Shown here: positions 8,418 to 16,658 of the stretch, piece after piece
Layout of the letters: each line of letters begins with the position of its first letter
Numbering within the stretch: the stretch's first letter is position 1
Origin: Thermoplasmatales archaeon
Lineage (GTDB): Archaea; Thermoplasmatota; Penumbrarchaeia; Penumbrarchaeales; Penumbrarchaeaceae
DNA: 48,769 bases
NCBI GenBank assembly: GCA_030595715.1
Contig: JAUVCN010000006.1
Coordinates: 1-48,769 of the forward strand
Reading direction: 5' to 3'
The notes under the pieces: generated by a model
What the model saw: the letters and a program-made list of their open reading frames with translations, nothing else
Database searches by the model: none
Told to the model about the DNA's origin: nothing
Translations under genes and position numbers: made by a program

Positions 8418-8933
8418 TTACCAAGGTCCTTCGATCATCTTCAATGCTCTTGAAAACAATCTGGTCGAGCAGTACCAACCTCCGGCGATCATCTGATCCA
8501 ATGCATCTCTTGCTTCTTCCTTTGAGATCGAACCGCATAAGAGGAGTTCCTTGATCACCCAGAGACTTCCTCTATGCTTCACCCCCTCCATGTTGCAAAC
8601 TGCTCTGCCATAGGTCTCATCCATTATTGCGATACCATTCACATCGCAGGCCAACTGGATCACATCGAGATCTCCCCTTGATAGGGACCTGTTTTCCTTC
8701 AATTTCATATGAATTATCCCTTCTTCCACGTCAGAGATCAAAATGATCCCATTTCGAATGAGCTTGTCCACTTGAATGGCATCCAAAGCACCTTTGATAT
8801 TACCTTTGATCACCACTTCCTCGTAGATACTATCGGGAATCGTGAATTTGAAGTCCAGATCACCAATATGTTTCAGTAGATCCCCTCTTGAAAGATATAT
8901 CAGAGGACTTGAATCGAAGATACATTCGATCAT
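8418..8933 (-). CDS. PIN-domain (DUF3368) toxin-type RNase
   Basis: This 171-residue protein shows the PIN N-terminus (IFDSSPLIYLSRGDLL, with the first metal-binding Asp), the VPDS-like segment IPDSIYEEVV, a central acidic motif (RGDLDVIQLA) and the third acidic motif (IAIMDETYGR). PIN proteins are Mg-dependent endoribonucleases; the DUF3368 group is usually paired with a UPF0175 antitoxin, as here. A longer ORF begins at 9011, but the ATG at 8933 lies just after the antitoxin stop and is preceded by GGAGGACC, so translational coupling supports this start. The central motif has Asp where many relatives have Glu, which is conservative. The cellular RNA target cannot be deduced. Confidence 0.8.
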   Translation of the reverse strand: MIECIFDSSPLIYLSRGDLLKHIGDLDFKFTIPDSIYEEVVIKGNIKGALDAIQVDKLIRNGIILISDVEEGIIHMKLKENRSLSRGDLDVIQLACDVNGIAIMDETYGRAVCNMEGVKHRGSLWVIKELLLCGSISKEEARDALDQMIAGGWYCSTRLFSRALKMIEGPW

Positions 8934-8935
8934 TT

Positions 8936-9217
8936 TCAAAGGTCCTCCTCTGCCCAGTCTTCGGAGACCCATATGACATTGGATCTCCGGACCAGATCGG
9001 AGAATTCCCAAATATCCATGCCCGCTATCTCGGCAGCTCTATTGAATGATATCTTCCCCTCTGATAGAAACTCTATTGCTTTTTTTCTCTTCCATTCTTC
9101 CAGTCCTGAAATAAGGAGTTTTCTTAAAGCTCCGGACCTTTCGATGTTCTCTTCTTCGATGAACATCTTCAATTCCTCTTCAAGATCATCAGGGATCCTC
9201 GTGGAGATCACAGACAT
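8936..9217 (-). CDS. UPF0175 / ribbon-helix-helix antitoxin
   Basis: The 93-residue protein starts with a ribbon-helix-helix-like segment (MSVISTRIPDDLEEELKMFI) and ends with the UPF0175 core (KAIEFLSEGKISFNRAAEIA followed by GMDIWEFSDLVRRSNV), which folds as a helix-turn-helix. It is the upstream partner of the PIN gene, as expected for an antitoxin that binds the toxin and represses the promoter. The ORF could extend to 9289, but that extension would run across the palindromic operator and has no ribosome site, so the ATG at 9217 is preferred. A perfect 19-bp palindrome lies 10 bp upstream. Confidence 0.82.
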   Translation of the reverse strand: MSVISTRIPDDLEEELKMFIEEENIERSGALRKLLISGLEEWKRKKAIEFLSEGKISFNRAAEIAGMDIWEFSDLVRRSNVIWVSEDWAEEDL

Positions 9218-9227
9218 GGGAATGATA

Positions 9228-9246
9228 ATGTATACAATGTATACAT
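9228..9246. promoter_or_regulatory. Perfect 19-bp palindromic operator of the UPF0175-PIN module
   Basis: ATGTATACAATGTATACAT has two perfect 9-bp arms around one central base and contains TGTATACA twice. It lies 10 bp upstream of the antitoxin start, where an autorepressor would be expected. It also contains TATA-like sequence, so promoter and operator probably coincide. Confidence 0.65.
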
Positions 9247-9296
9247 AGTTTACGTTCTTAAAGGGCCTGATGAGTTGAAATACATACATTTACGTT
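9241..9296. repeat. Pair of direct repeats, ATACATA..TTTACGTT
   Basis: ATACATAGTTTACGTT at 9241-9256 recurs as ATACATACATTTACGTT at 9280-9296, one base longer. The repeats fill the gap between the divergent antitoxin and surface-protein genes and may be regulatory sites. The spacing is about 40 bp. Confidence 0.4.
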
Positions 9297-9358
9297 TCAA
9301 TTATTATAGAAAAGGGTTTAATTCTTGAATTCACTAGGTGTCAGGGAGCTGAGAGGGA

Positions 9359-12300
9359 ATGAAAAGACCGATGGCAAATTGGTGGGTCCTGATACCCTTT
9401 CTTCTGATGGTAGCGCCAGTCTTGGGGATCTGGACCGGAGGGGTGAGCCCAAAAGAAGAAGATATCAAAGAATTGGTTGACCTGTCACATGGAGTGTATG
9501 ATATCGATCTTCCCTCGTCTTATTGCTTCATAGAGAACGATGGTCAATGGGACCCGGAGATCAGGTTCGTCACAGAAACATCCTTCGGCAGGGCTGCGAT
9601 AACAGATGATGGGATCATTTACGATATTCAACGTGTCTCGCATCACGAAGAAGATCGGTCCGAACCTCTGTTCCCAGGGTTTGAACCGAAAACGGATCTT
9701 GAAATTGAAAGAGATGTGATCAAGGTGTCATTTGAAGGTTCTATCGAACCTGATATCAAAGGATCGGGCCCACTACCTCAAAGATACAACTACTTCATTG
9801 GGAACGATCCGGATAAATGGGTGTCCGGAGCGGTAGCATATGAAAAGGTCATGATGCAGGACATCTACGATGGAATCGATGCAAGATACTACTTCAATGG
9901 AGGGGACCTGAAATACGATCTGATCCTGGACCCATACACCGATCCAGATCAGATAATATTGAAAGTTGAAGGGGCGGATCACTTGGAAGTTGATGACATG
10001 TCTGTTTCATTCGTGAGATCCAATGGTCCACTTCTGCATGATTCATCTTTGAAAGTATTCCACACTGATGATGAAAGCACGATCGAAGCGAATTTTAGAT
10101 TATTGAATGACCATTCATACGGTTTCGACCTTGAAGAATATGATAATTCCAAGAAAATTGTAATTGATCCAGTGATCAGATCTGCATTCCATGGAGGAAA
10201 CGACAGGGATACAATATACGGGATCGATTCGACTTTGGACGGAAGATATATTGTCACGGGATATACGGGATCAACCGATTTTCCAACAACCCCCGGGTCG
10301 TATCAAGAGGAATACCCCAACAAGACTGGATATGACTATCACATATCGATGATCATGGGTTTTGGCAAGGATATGGATTCACTTCAATTTGCAACCTATT
10401 TCGGTGGGAACGGAACGGATTATGGGACTGAAATAAGGTTGGATGATGATGGATCGATATTTGTCTCCGGTTCAACGACATCACCCGATTTCCCATTGAC
10501 ATCAGGGGTATATGATAATGAAACAAATGGCGGATCTGACTGCTATCTGTCCAAGTTTGCAAGTTCGGGATCATCCCTGGAGTTCTCAACATTGCTCGGA
10601 GGAAATCACAATGACAGGCCCTATTCAATGGAGCTCGGACCGGGTGGATGGATCTATCTGATCGGAACAACACGATCAGACGACTTTCCGCAAACCGCTC
10701 TTTACAAAAATCTTTCATATCCCGCAACTTATCAGGCATTTTTCATCTGTCAAATCGATGATCAGGGGAAAATACTGCGGAGATCTCTCGTTTTTAATAG
10801 CACTTTATGGATAGGTGCGAACGATCTGCTCATTCTCGAGAACGGGAATCTATTGATCTCTGCAAATGCAGGCGCTTATGATATTCAGACAACATCTGGA
10901 TGTTTGAATATCACCGGAAATACAACCAATAGATGGAATACCGCAATTTTCATTATGGAAGTCGATCTGGAAAATCATTCGGTAGAGAAATGCGCCCGGA
11001 TCGCAGGAGATGGAAGGGAATTGGGTTACAGCATATCGATGGATGATGAAGGAGATATATGGGTGGGAGGCGTGACGAACTCTCCGGATTTTCCCCTTAC
11101 CGAGGATTGTTTCCAATCCGGTCCCTGTAATGAATATGATCTCTGCATCTTTGAATTGGATGGAAACCTGACCGAACTGAAATATTCCACATATATATCA
11201 GGTGATGGGGATGAACACAGCATAACCATAGATATTGATCCAAAAACAAACAGGATCTATGCCGCGGGGAAATCATACTCGGGCAACCTGTATACAACGG
11301 ACGATGCATTCCAGAAAAGGTCAGCTGGAAGCAGTAACGGCTACCTCTATGTGTTTAATACTACAGATCATTCTCTTGTTCACTCCACATATCTGACCTC
11401 TTCAGGCGGAGAATTCCTGTGGGATATGATCAGTGTTGGAAATTATACGATTGCCGCAGGCGGATGTTCATTCGGGGGGGAATTCCCTCAAGGTTCTTCT
11501 CATATAGAAAACAGAACCGATGAATTCTATTATTCCATTCTTTTCGAATATCAACTTCCCATTCCTCCGGAACCCCCGATCAATTTATCCATTGATCATT
11601 TTGCATCGGAGGATAACTGGCATGTGAACTTGAGCTGGTCTCCTCCCGATGATCCAGGCAATGGGGAGTTGATCGAATACGAAGTGTATTACAAGGAATA
11701 TCTAACAGAAACTGGATCGATCCTTAATGGGTATGATGGAACAACTATCAATAATTGGTATCAATTCGAATTTTCCACACCGGTCTATGCCTGGTCATTT
11801 GCTGTAAAGATGATCACAACATCTGGCACATCGAACTTGAGTGAGATTGCAAGTGTCAGTGATGATATCCTCCCGATTTTCGGAGAGGACCTCTCGTACA
11901 CGAACTTCACCGAAGATGGATATGTGTATTTCGCGATCAATGTGACCGATAATTACAGGGTGAACAATGTTATTCTCTCATATTTCCTGGATGATGGGAT
12001 ATTGTACAATTCATCTCTTACAAGAAGTCAAAACGATCATTATATCGGATCATTGTTCCTTCTGATCAAGAACGGGGATGTCCATTACAGATTCACAGCA
12101 ATGGACAGAGGAGGCAACACAAACTCAACCGAGAACAGGACGATCAAGGCGATCGATGTCATACCTCCCGAGTTAAGAGAAGACCTCACTCCCGCACAGG
12201 TTGAAGTTGGGAATGTTATTCATTTCAAGGTGAACGTGACAGACAATGTCAGGGTAACAGGTGTCGATCTCGAAGTGGTATTCTTCAATACCACATTGAA

Positions 12301-13765
12301 GTTAAATATGACCAATGATGAAGGAGAGAACTGGACCTATGATTATCTTCCACCTGGAAACATCACATCGCTCAACTACATTATCACCATCTTTGACGGG
12401 TACAACAATTCCATTCTCGTTACCGGTATCATTTCCTTGCAGGATAATTTTCCTCCCGAATTCATTGAAGACCTTTCCGATCAGAATATCGTCCTTTACA
12501 ATAAATTCAACGTGGGTGCGGTATTCCAGGACCCGTCGGGAGTTCAAATTGCAAGGGTGGAATACAGACTGTCCACGGAGAGTGCCAACCTGATCCAGGA
12601 CATGACCCTTGTTGATGAGGTTTACAGATACAGTATATACCTGCCATGGTGGGACCAGGATCCCATGGATTGGGATCCGGACATGTCCTTGACCTATCGG
12701 TTCATGGCATGGGACCTCCACGATCGAAGGACAACAACGAATTGGACAACCGTATTTATTGGCGAAAGATCTGATATTGGACCACTCACGTTCCATCATC
12801 TCTCGTTTTGCACCACTGGTGACGTGTTCAGGTTCAGCGTGTGGATCGCCCCCAATAATACCTACGAACGGGTCATCATACATGTATGGACGAATTCCTC
12901 CTCAATTGATGAAGCGGAACAGATGTGGATGGATCCCGACAATCCCTATGATCTACTGACCGACATGGTTGTTCCCATCGATTCGATCGAGACGATCTGG
13001 TACGAGATCATCGTTCAGACCGGATCGAACGAGAATATCACATATGGCCCGTTCTCGCTCCAGGTCCTCGATAACAAACCTCCAACGATCGCTCAGATCA
13101 CCAATACCAGAATAAGGGTTGGAACGAACCTGAAGGTATCCACGGAGATCAATGATAACATCGGGGTATCGGATATCATCTGGGAGATGAACGGATACAC
13201 CTACTCGGGCGACGAATTGAACTGGTATGCGGAGAGGGTGGGAAATTACTGGGTGACGGTGACGGCATATGATGGAGCCGGGAATTCTGGCATCAGACAT
13301 TTCAATATTGAAGTTTATGACACCGATAGTCATCAAGATCCGAACCAGGTAGAAGGCGAAAAAACCGATTATTCTTTATGCATCGTACCTGGAATAATAA
13401 TCATGATATTGATTATTGTTATTGCAAGAGCGATCATGAAAGAAAAGATGAATGGAACACCTGGTAAGCAGAGTATACCATCTCTAAGAGTGGGGCCAGA
13501 GAAAATTCCCAACCCGGACGATGAGTTGATGATCCCTTTCAAAATGGACGAGGGAACCGGGATCAGGATCGATGTGGAAGATGAAGGTCCACCTCCATGG
13601 AAGGATGAGAAAGATGATATCGAAGATGAAGAAGATCTGGAAATTGAAGAGGACGGAGAGGAATTGAAGATCAAGGTCACCGGTGAGGAAGTGATGAAGA
13701 TCAGGTCACCGGCGGAAGGCGACCCCGGACCCCGATTGGCCCCCCCACCCCCGATGGAGGAATGA
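9359..13765 (+). CDS. Giant surface protein: FIENxGQ-type domain, SBBP propeller repeats, FN3, Ig-like modules, TM span, acidic tail
   Basis: The protein has 1,468 residues. It has a signal peptide (MKRPMANWWVLIPFLLMVA), an N-terminal domain beginning YCFIENDGQWDPEIRF that is shared with the protein at 30868, SBBP-like propeller repeats (about 280-720; GYTGSTDFPTT, GTTRSDDFPQT, GVTNSPDFPLT), an FN3 module (about 735-840), four Ig-like modules with VTDNxRV signatures, one membrane helix (about 1338-1359; VPGIIIMILIIVIARAI) and a 109-residue cytosolic tail rich in D, E and P ending LAPPPPMEE. The GAGAGGGA before the ATG is a weak ribosome site. It stands alone, convergent with tmk with only 5 bp between stops. 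Probably an adhesin or envelope scaffold; ligand unknown. Confidence 0.9.
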   Translation: MKRPMANWWVLIPFLLMVAPVLGIWTGGVSPKEEDIKELVDLSHGVYDIDLPSSYCFIENDGQWDPEIRFVTETSFGRAAITDDGIIYDIQRVSHHEEDRSEPLFPGFEPKTDLEIERDVIKVSFEGSIEPDIKGSGPLPQRYNYFIGNDPDKWVSGAVAYEKVMMQDIYDGIDARYYFNGGDLKYDLILDPYTDPDQIILKVEGADHLEVDDMSVSFVRSNGPLLHDSSLKVFHTDDESTIEANFRLLNDHSYGFDLEEYDNSKKIVIDPVIRSAFHGGNDRDTIYGIDSTLDGRYIVTGYTGSTDFPTTPGSYQEEYPNKTGYDYHISMIMGFGKDMDSLQFATYFGGNGTDYGTEIRLDDDGSIFVSGSTTSPDFPLTSGVYDNETNGGSDCYLSKFASSGSSLEFSTLLGGNHNDRPYSMELGPGGWIYLIGTTRSDDFPQTALYKNLSYPATYQAFFICQIDDQGKILRRSLVFNSTLWIGANDLLILENGNLLISANAGAYDIQTTSGCLNITGNTTNRWNTAIFIMEVDLENHSVEKCARIAGDGRELGYSISMDDEGDIWVGGVTNSPDFPLTEDCFQSGPCNEYDLCIFELDGNLTELKYSTYISGDGDEHSITIDIDPKTNRIYAAGKSYSGNLYTTDDAFQKRSAGSSNGYLYVFNTTDHSLVHSTYLTSSGGEFLWDMISVGNYTIAAGGCSFGGEFPQGSSHIENRTDEFYYSILFEYQLPIPPEPPINLSIDHFASEDNWHVNLSWSPPDDPGNGELIEYEVYYKEYLTETGSILNGYDGTTINNWYQFEFSTPVYAWSFAVKMITTSGTSNLSEIASVSDDILPIFGEDLSYTNFTEDGYVYFAINVTDNYRVNNVILSYFLDDGILYNSSLTRSQNDHYIGSLFLLIKNGDVHYRFTAMDRGGNTNSTENRTIKAIDVIPPELREDLTPAQVEVGNVIHFKVNVTDNVRVTGVDLEVVFFNTTLKLNMTNDEGENWTYDYLPPGNITSLNYIITIFDGYNNSILVTGIISLQDNFPPEFIEDLSDQNIVLYNKFNVGAVFQDPSGVQIARVEYRLSTESANLIQDMTLVDEVYRYSIYLPWWDQDPMDWDPDMSLTYRFMAWDLHDRRTTTNWTTVFIGERSDIGPLTFHHLSFCTTGDVFRFSVWIAPNNTYERVIIHVWTNSSSIDEAEQMWMDPDNPYDLLTDMVVPIDSIETIWYEIIVQTGSNENITYGPFSLQVLDNKPPTIAQITNTRIRVGTNLKVSTEINDNIGVSDIIWEMNGYTYSGDELNWYAERVGNYWVTVTAYDGAGNSGIRHFNIEVYDTDSHQDPNQVEGEKTDYSLCIVPGIIIMILIIVIARAIMKEKMNGTPGKQSIPSLRVGPEKIPNPDDELMIPFKMDEGTGIRIDVEDEGPPPWKDEKDDIEDEEDLEIEEDGEELKIKVTGEEVMKIRSPAEGDPGPRLAPPPPMEE

Positions 13766-13770
13766 TAGGT

Positions 13771-14379
13771 TCATAACAGGGATGATATTCGGTCCCAGAT
13801 CCGATCCCGGACCTCGCTGACCCCCAATGATGCGTCTACAACCAGCCATTCTGTTTTCAAATGGTCGGGCTGGTTCAGACCTCTGGATATCTTCTGAAAG
13901 GACCTTCTCACATCTTCCTGGAAACTACGGTCCTCCTCGAAGTATTCAAGGTCCTCACCTCTATCGTTCACCCTCCTTTCCGATATCTTCGGATCAAGGT
14001 CAAGTAATATGGCGAGGTCCGGCCTATCTGCATACTTGTTGATATCCCCGACCCATTCCATATCCACCTTCTGGCCCTGGTATGCTATCGAAGAATAGAC
14101 ATACCTGTCAGAGATCACGAACTTGCCGGACCCAATGGCAGGTCTGACCTCCTTTTCAAGGTGTTCGATCCTGTCTGCGGCAAATAGAAGTGCAAGGGCC
14201 TCATCGTCCAGGAAAGGATCCTTCAGATGCTCACGGATGATCCTTCCTGTCGGGCCCTTGGTAGGTTCCCTTGTCAGGAGAACATCCTTTCCCAGGTCGA
14301 TGAGCTTCTCTTCGAGTAACCTCGCCTGGGTTCCTTTCCCGCTTCCATCAATGCCTTCAATCACGACGAAGGGACACAT
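13771..14379 (-). CDS. tmk: Thymidylate kinase
   Basis: The enzyme phosphorylates dTMP to dTDP with ATP in the cytosol, for dTTP supply. The 202-residue length is standard. The P-loop (IEGIDGSGKGTQ, residues about 7-18), the DR(Y/H) motif (ISDRYVYSSIAYQG) and the LID-region Arg residues (ERRVNDRGEDLEYFE) are all present. The start ATG at 14379 is about 25 nt from TATAAAA on the minus strand, suggesting a leaderless or almost leaderless mRNA. The gene runs in the same direction as pepD but has its own promoter, which overlaps the pepD terminator. Confidence 0.95.
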   Translation of the reverse strand: MCPFVVIEGIDGSGKGTQARLLEEKLIDLGKDVLLTREPTKGPTGRIIREHLKDPFLDDEALALLFAADRIEHLEKEVRPAIGSGKFVISDRYVYSSIAYQGQKVDMEWVGDINKYADRPDLAILLDLDPKISERRVNDRGEDLEYFEEDRSFQEDVRRSFQKISRGLNQPDHLKTEWLVVDASLGVSEVRDRIWDRISSLL

Positions 14380-14402
14380 TCATCCATTAAATCAAAAAAA
14401 GG

Positions 14403-14409
14403 TATAAAA
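14403..14409 (-). promoter_or_regulatory. TATA box of tmk
   Basis: TATAAAA (read on the plus strand; TTTTATA on the minus) is centred about 26 nt from the tmk ATG, giving a near-leaderless transcript. It lies in the T-rich tail of the pepD terminator hairpin. Confidence 0.5.
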
Positions 14410-14431
14410 GGATGCTCCAAAAGGAGCATCC
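14410..14431 (-). terminator. Hairpin terminator of the dipeptidase gene
   Basis: GGATGCTCC and GGAGCATCC form a perfect 9-bp stem around a 4-base loop, followed on the minus strand by TTTTATACCTTTTTTT. It begins 17 nt after the pepD stop. Archaeal termination relies mainly on the T-tracts; the stem is a bonus. Confidence 0.65.
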
Positions 14432-14448
14432 CGGTTTATATAATCCGA

Positions 14449-15891
14449 TCAGGCTAGTTTCTTCAGTGTCAATGCAAGAAGGTCCCAGAAATCTTTGACG
14501 GATGGCACGCGAACCCTCTCATCCGGCGAATGTGGATTCTCGATCTGGGGTCCGAAGGAAGCCATATCCATTCCACCGAACTTCTCACCGATGATGCCGC
14601 ATTCAAGGCCGGCATGGATCGCCTTCATCTCCGGCTCCTTCTCCCATAGTTCGATAGCTGCTTCCTTCATTAACGCAAGGACCTTGGAATCAAGGTTGGG
14701 GAGCCATCCCGGATATGCGATACCTCTTTCCACCTCGGCACCAGCGAGGACGGCGATGGACTCTATCTTGTCCCTTAGCGCCTCCAACTGTGTAGAGGAT
14801 GACGACCTTGATGCCAGCTGGATGTAGACATCCTCATCGGTCCTGATCTTTGCCATTGATGTAGAGGTCTCCACAAGGTCCGGGATATCCGGACTCATCC
14901 GGTATACACCATGCGGCAAGGAAACGACCAGTTGTAAGGTCCTTCTGGAATCCTCCGGTGTCATTGCCCTCCCCGGGAGTTCTACATCCGAGAACTCGAT
15001 CTCCATTCCCGGCTCAAGCGTCCTGTATTCGAACTTGATCTCTTCAAAGGCTTCCTGGACCTTGTCTTTGATAGGTCCCATCTCCTCTGATGTAACGATA
15101 ATGGTCTCTGCCTCTCTCGGGATGGCATTGTGCTTGTCGCCACCCGTGAGAACACCAAAACCGAAATCAAGTTCCTTTGCTGCTTTCCAGAGCATTCTTG
15201 CAAGGAGCTTGATCGCATTGGCCTTGCCAATGTGGATGTCCACACCCGAGTGTCCACCCTTCATTCCCTTGAACACTATCTTCATTGCAGATCCCTGAGG
15301 TTCCTCCCAGAGTATTGGCATCCTGATATCTGATTCTCCACCACCGGCACAACCGACATAGAGCGCTTTTTCTTCCTCGGTGTCGAGGTTGATCATCATC
15401 CTTCCTTCGACCATATCCTCTCCAAGAGCAAAGGCCCCCGTCAGACCGGTCTCTTCATCTATTGTGAACAGACATTCCAGTGGGCCGTGGACCAGTTCTT
15501 TATCGTCCATAAGGGCAAGTGCAGCGGCAACTCCGATCCCGTTGTCCGCGCCAAGTGTTGTTCCGGTCGCATAGAGGTAATCCTCCACCATCCTCAGCTT
15601 GAGGGCATCGGTGGAAAAATCGAACTCCGTGTCGTTGTTCTTCTCGCAGACCATATCAACATGCCCCTGGAGGACCACTATCGGAGCATTCTCGTGCCCA
15701 GAGGTTGCCGGGATCTTGACGACACAGTTTCCGGCATCGTCCTTCTTCCATTCAAGTCCATTCCTTTTCGCTACCTCGACAACATAGTCTATGGCCTTTT
15801 CCTCATGCTTGGAGCAGCGTGGGGTCTGGGTCAGCATGTAAAAATGCTTCCAAAGTAGTTCCGGTTCGAATCCTTCAAGAATATCTGTCAT
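14449..15891 (-). CDS. pepD: Aminoacyl-histidine dipeptidase (cytosol non-specific dipeptidase), M20 family
   Basis: This metallo-dipeptidase hydrolyses Xaa-His and other dipeptides in the cytosol, providing amino acids for growth. The 480-residue length is typical. Metal and catalytic motifs visible are QGHVDMV (His at about 77 and Asp two residues on), LGADNGIGVA, the general-base pair in IDEETGLTGA, LDTEE, and the C-terminal HAGLECG that supplies the last ligand region. An ORF start exists at a GTG at 15900, but AGGTGATCC lies at the right distance from the ATG at 15891, so the protein should start MTDILEGFEP. It is monocistronic, with a hairpin terminator. Together with the acetyl-CoA synthetase it fits a peptide-fermenting lifestyle, which is inference. 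Confidence 0.94.
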   Translation of the reverse strand: MTDILEGFEPELLWKHFYMLTQTPRCSKHEEKAIDYVVEVAKRNGLEWKKDDAGNCVVKIPATSGHENAPIVVLQGHVDMVCEKNNDTEFDFSTDALKLRMVEDYLYATGTTLGADNGIGVAAALALMDDKELVHGPLECLFTIDEETGLTGAFALGEDMVEGRMMINLDTEEEKALYVGCAGGGESDIRMPILWEEPQGSAMKIVFKGMKGGHSGVDIHIGKANAIKLLARMLWKAAKELDFGFGVLTGGDKHNAIPREAETIIVTSEEMGPIKDKVQEAFEEIKFEYRTLEPGMEIEFSDVELPGRAMTPEDSRRTLQLVVSLPHGVYRMSPDIPDLVETSTSMAKIRTDEDVYIQLASRSSSSTQLEALRDKIESIAVLAGAEVERGIAYPGWLPNLDSKVLALMKEAAIELWEKEPEMKAIHAGLECGIIGEKFGGMDMASFGPQIENPHSPDERVRVPSVKDFWDLLALTLKKLA

Positions 15892-15960
15892 TTGGATCAC
15901 CTGAATATCAAGTGAGCGGGTACCTTTGAGGTGGATAATAACTGTTTTCCAAGAAGACGG

Positions 15961-15967
15961 AAAAAAA
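15961..15967 (-). terminator. T7 tract after the unknown helical gene
   Basis: Seven T residues on the minus strand begin 7 nt after the stop of the upstream gene. T-tracts of this kind are sufficient for archaeal RNA polymerase termination. Confidence 0.5.
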
Positions 15968-15973
15968 CATCCC

Positions 15974-16594
15974 CTACAGGTGATCTTTCAATTCTTTGTA
16001 TGATATCACCGAGATCATGGACCATATGATGAATGGAACGATAGGTTTCTCCCTGGGTGCCATCTGAATATCCCTTACCTCATCAAGGAACTCCTCTATG
16101 ATGGCGATCTTCTCGAGGTGATCATCCTCTGTTCCCCGGGCAAGTTGGACCAGCCTTTCCTCGATCTCCACCAGGGACCTTTCATTGTGGGCATTGGCCT
16201 GAAGTCGAGTGGACTCAAGGTACTGGGTGGCAGTGGCGATCTCCGCCAGGACGCCAATGCTGTTGATGACGACATCCCATACTGCCCTGTCTTCGAAGGT
16301 CCTGAACTCCTCGACGGCGTTCAGAACCGGAAAAATGCCCGATATCGCCCGGGCCACCAGGTTCCTCTTCACGATCTCGGGATCCGATTCAAGCGTGAGG
16401 ACGGCATCATGGAGCTTCAGGCAGTCCTCATGATTTCTTCTACAGAGTTCAGCCACCAGTTCATTCCCATCCGATCCAGCTTCCACCATTATCGTCCTGA
16501 CCTCTCTGGCCAGTCTCAGGGCGGCTCTCGAATCTGGCTTCATCATGTAGCTGGCGACCGCTCGATCGAGATTCTCCGAATTTATGGTGCCCAT
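15974..16594 (-). CDS. Unknown helical protein with C-terminal hydrophobic segment
   Basis: About 206 residues from the ATG at 16594 (MGTINSENLDRAV); a start six bases upstream at 16600 is equally possible, and the open frame further up to 16699 runs through the flotillin terminator and is rejected. The predicted structure is almost entirely helical, with a repeated pattern of charged helices (for example LQANAHNERSLVEIEERLVQ) and a C-terminal hydrophobic stretch (PIVPFIIWSMISVISYKELK) that may be a membrane anchor. No family is recognised. It follows the flotillin gene but is separated by a strong terminator and a TTTATTTA promoter-like sequence, so it may be expressed alone. Confidence 0.75.
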   Translation of the reverse strand: MGTINSENLDRAVASYMMKPDSRAALRLAREVRTIMVEAGSDGNELVAELCRRNHEDCLKLHDAVLTLESDPEIVKRNLVARAISGIFPVLNAVEEFRTFEDRAVWDVVINSIGVLAEIATATQYLESTRLQANAHNERSLVEIEERLVQLARGTEDDHLEKIAIIEEFLDEVRDIQMAPREKPIVPFIIWSMISVISYKELKDHL

Positions 16595-16627
16595 TCTCAT
16601 TCCTCTGTGATCATAAATAAAGAAAAA

Positions 16628-16647
16628 GGGGGAGGTCTCCCTCCCCC
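16628..16647 (-). terminator. Strong hairpin terminator of the flotillin operon
   Basis: GGGGGAGG and CCTCCCCC pair perfectly around a GAGA tetraloop (GNRA type) on the minus strand, directly followed by TTTTTCTTTATTT. It begins 11 nt after the flotillin stop. It is the most canonical intrinsic-type terminator in the window. Confidence 0.8.
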
Positions 16648-16658
16648 TGGAACACGGA

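Noticed and set aside
15863-15873. GGTTCGAATCC, a tRNA T-loop-like string
   Set aside because: It lies inside the pepD N-terminal coding region and no acceptor, D or anticodon arms can be folded around it.
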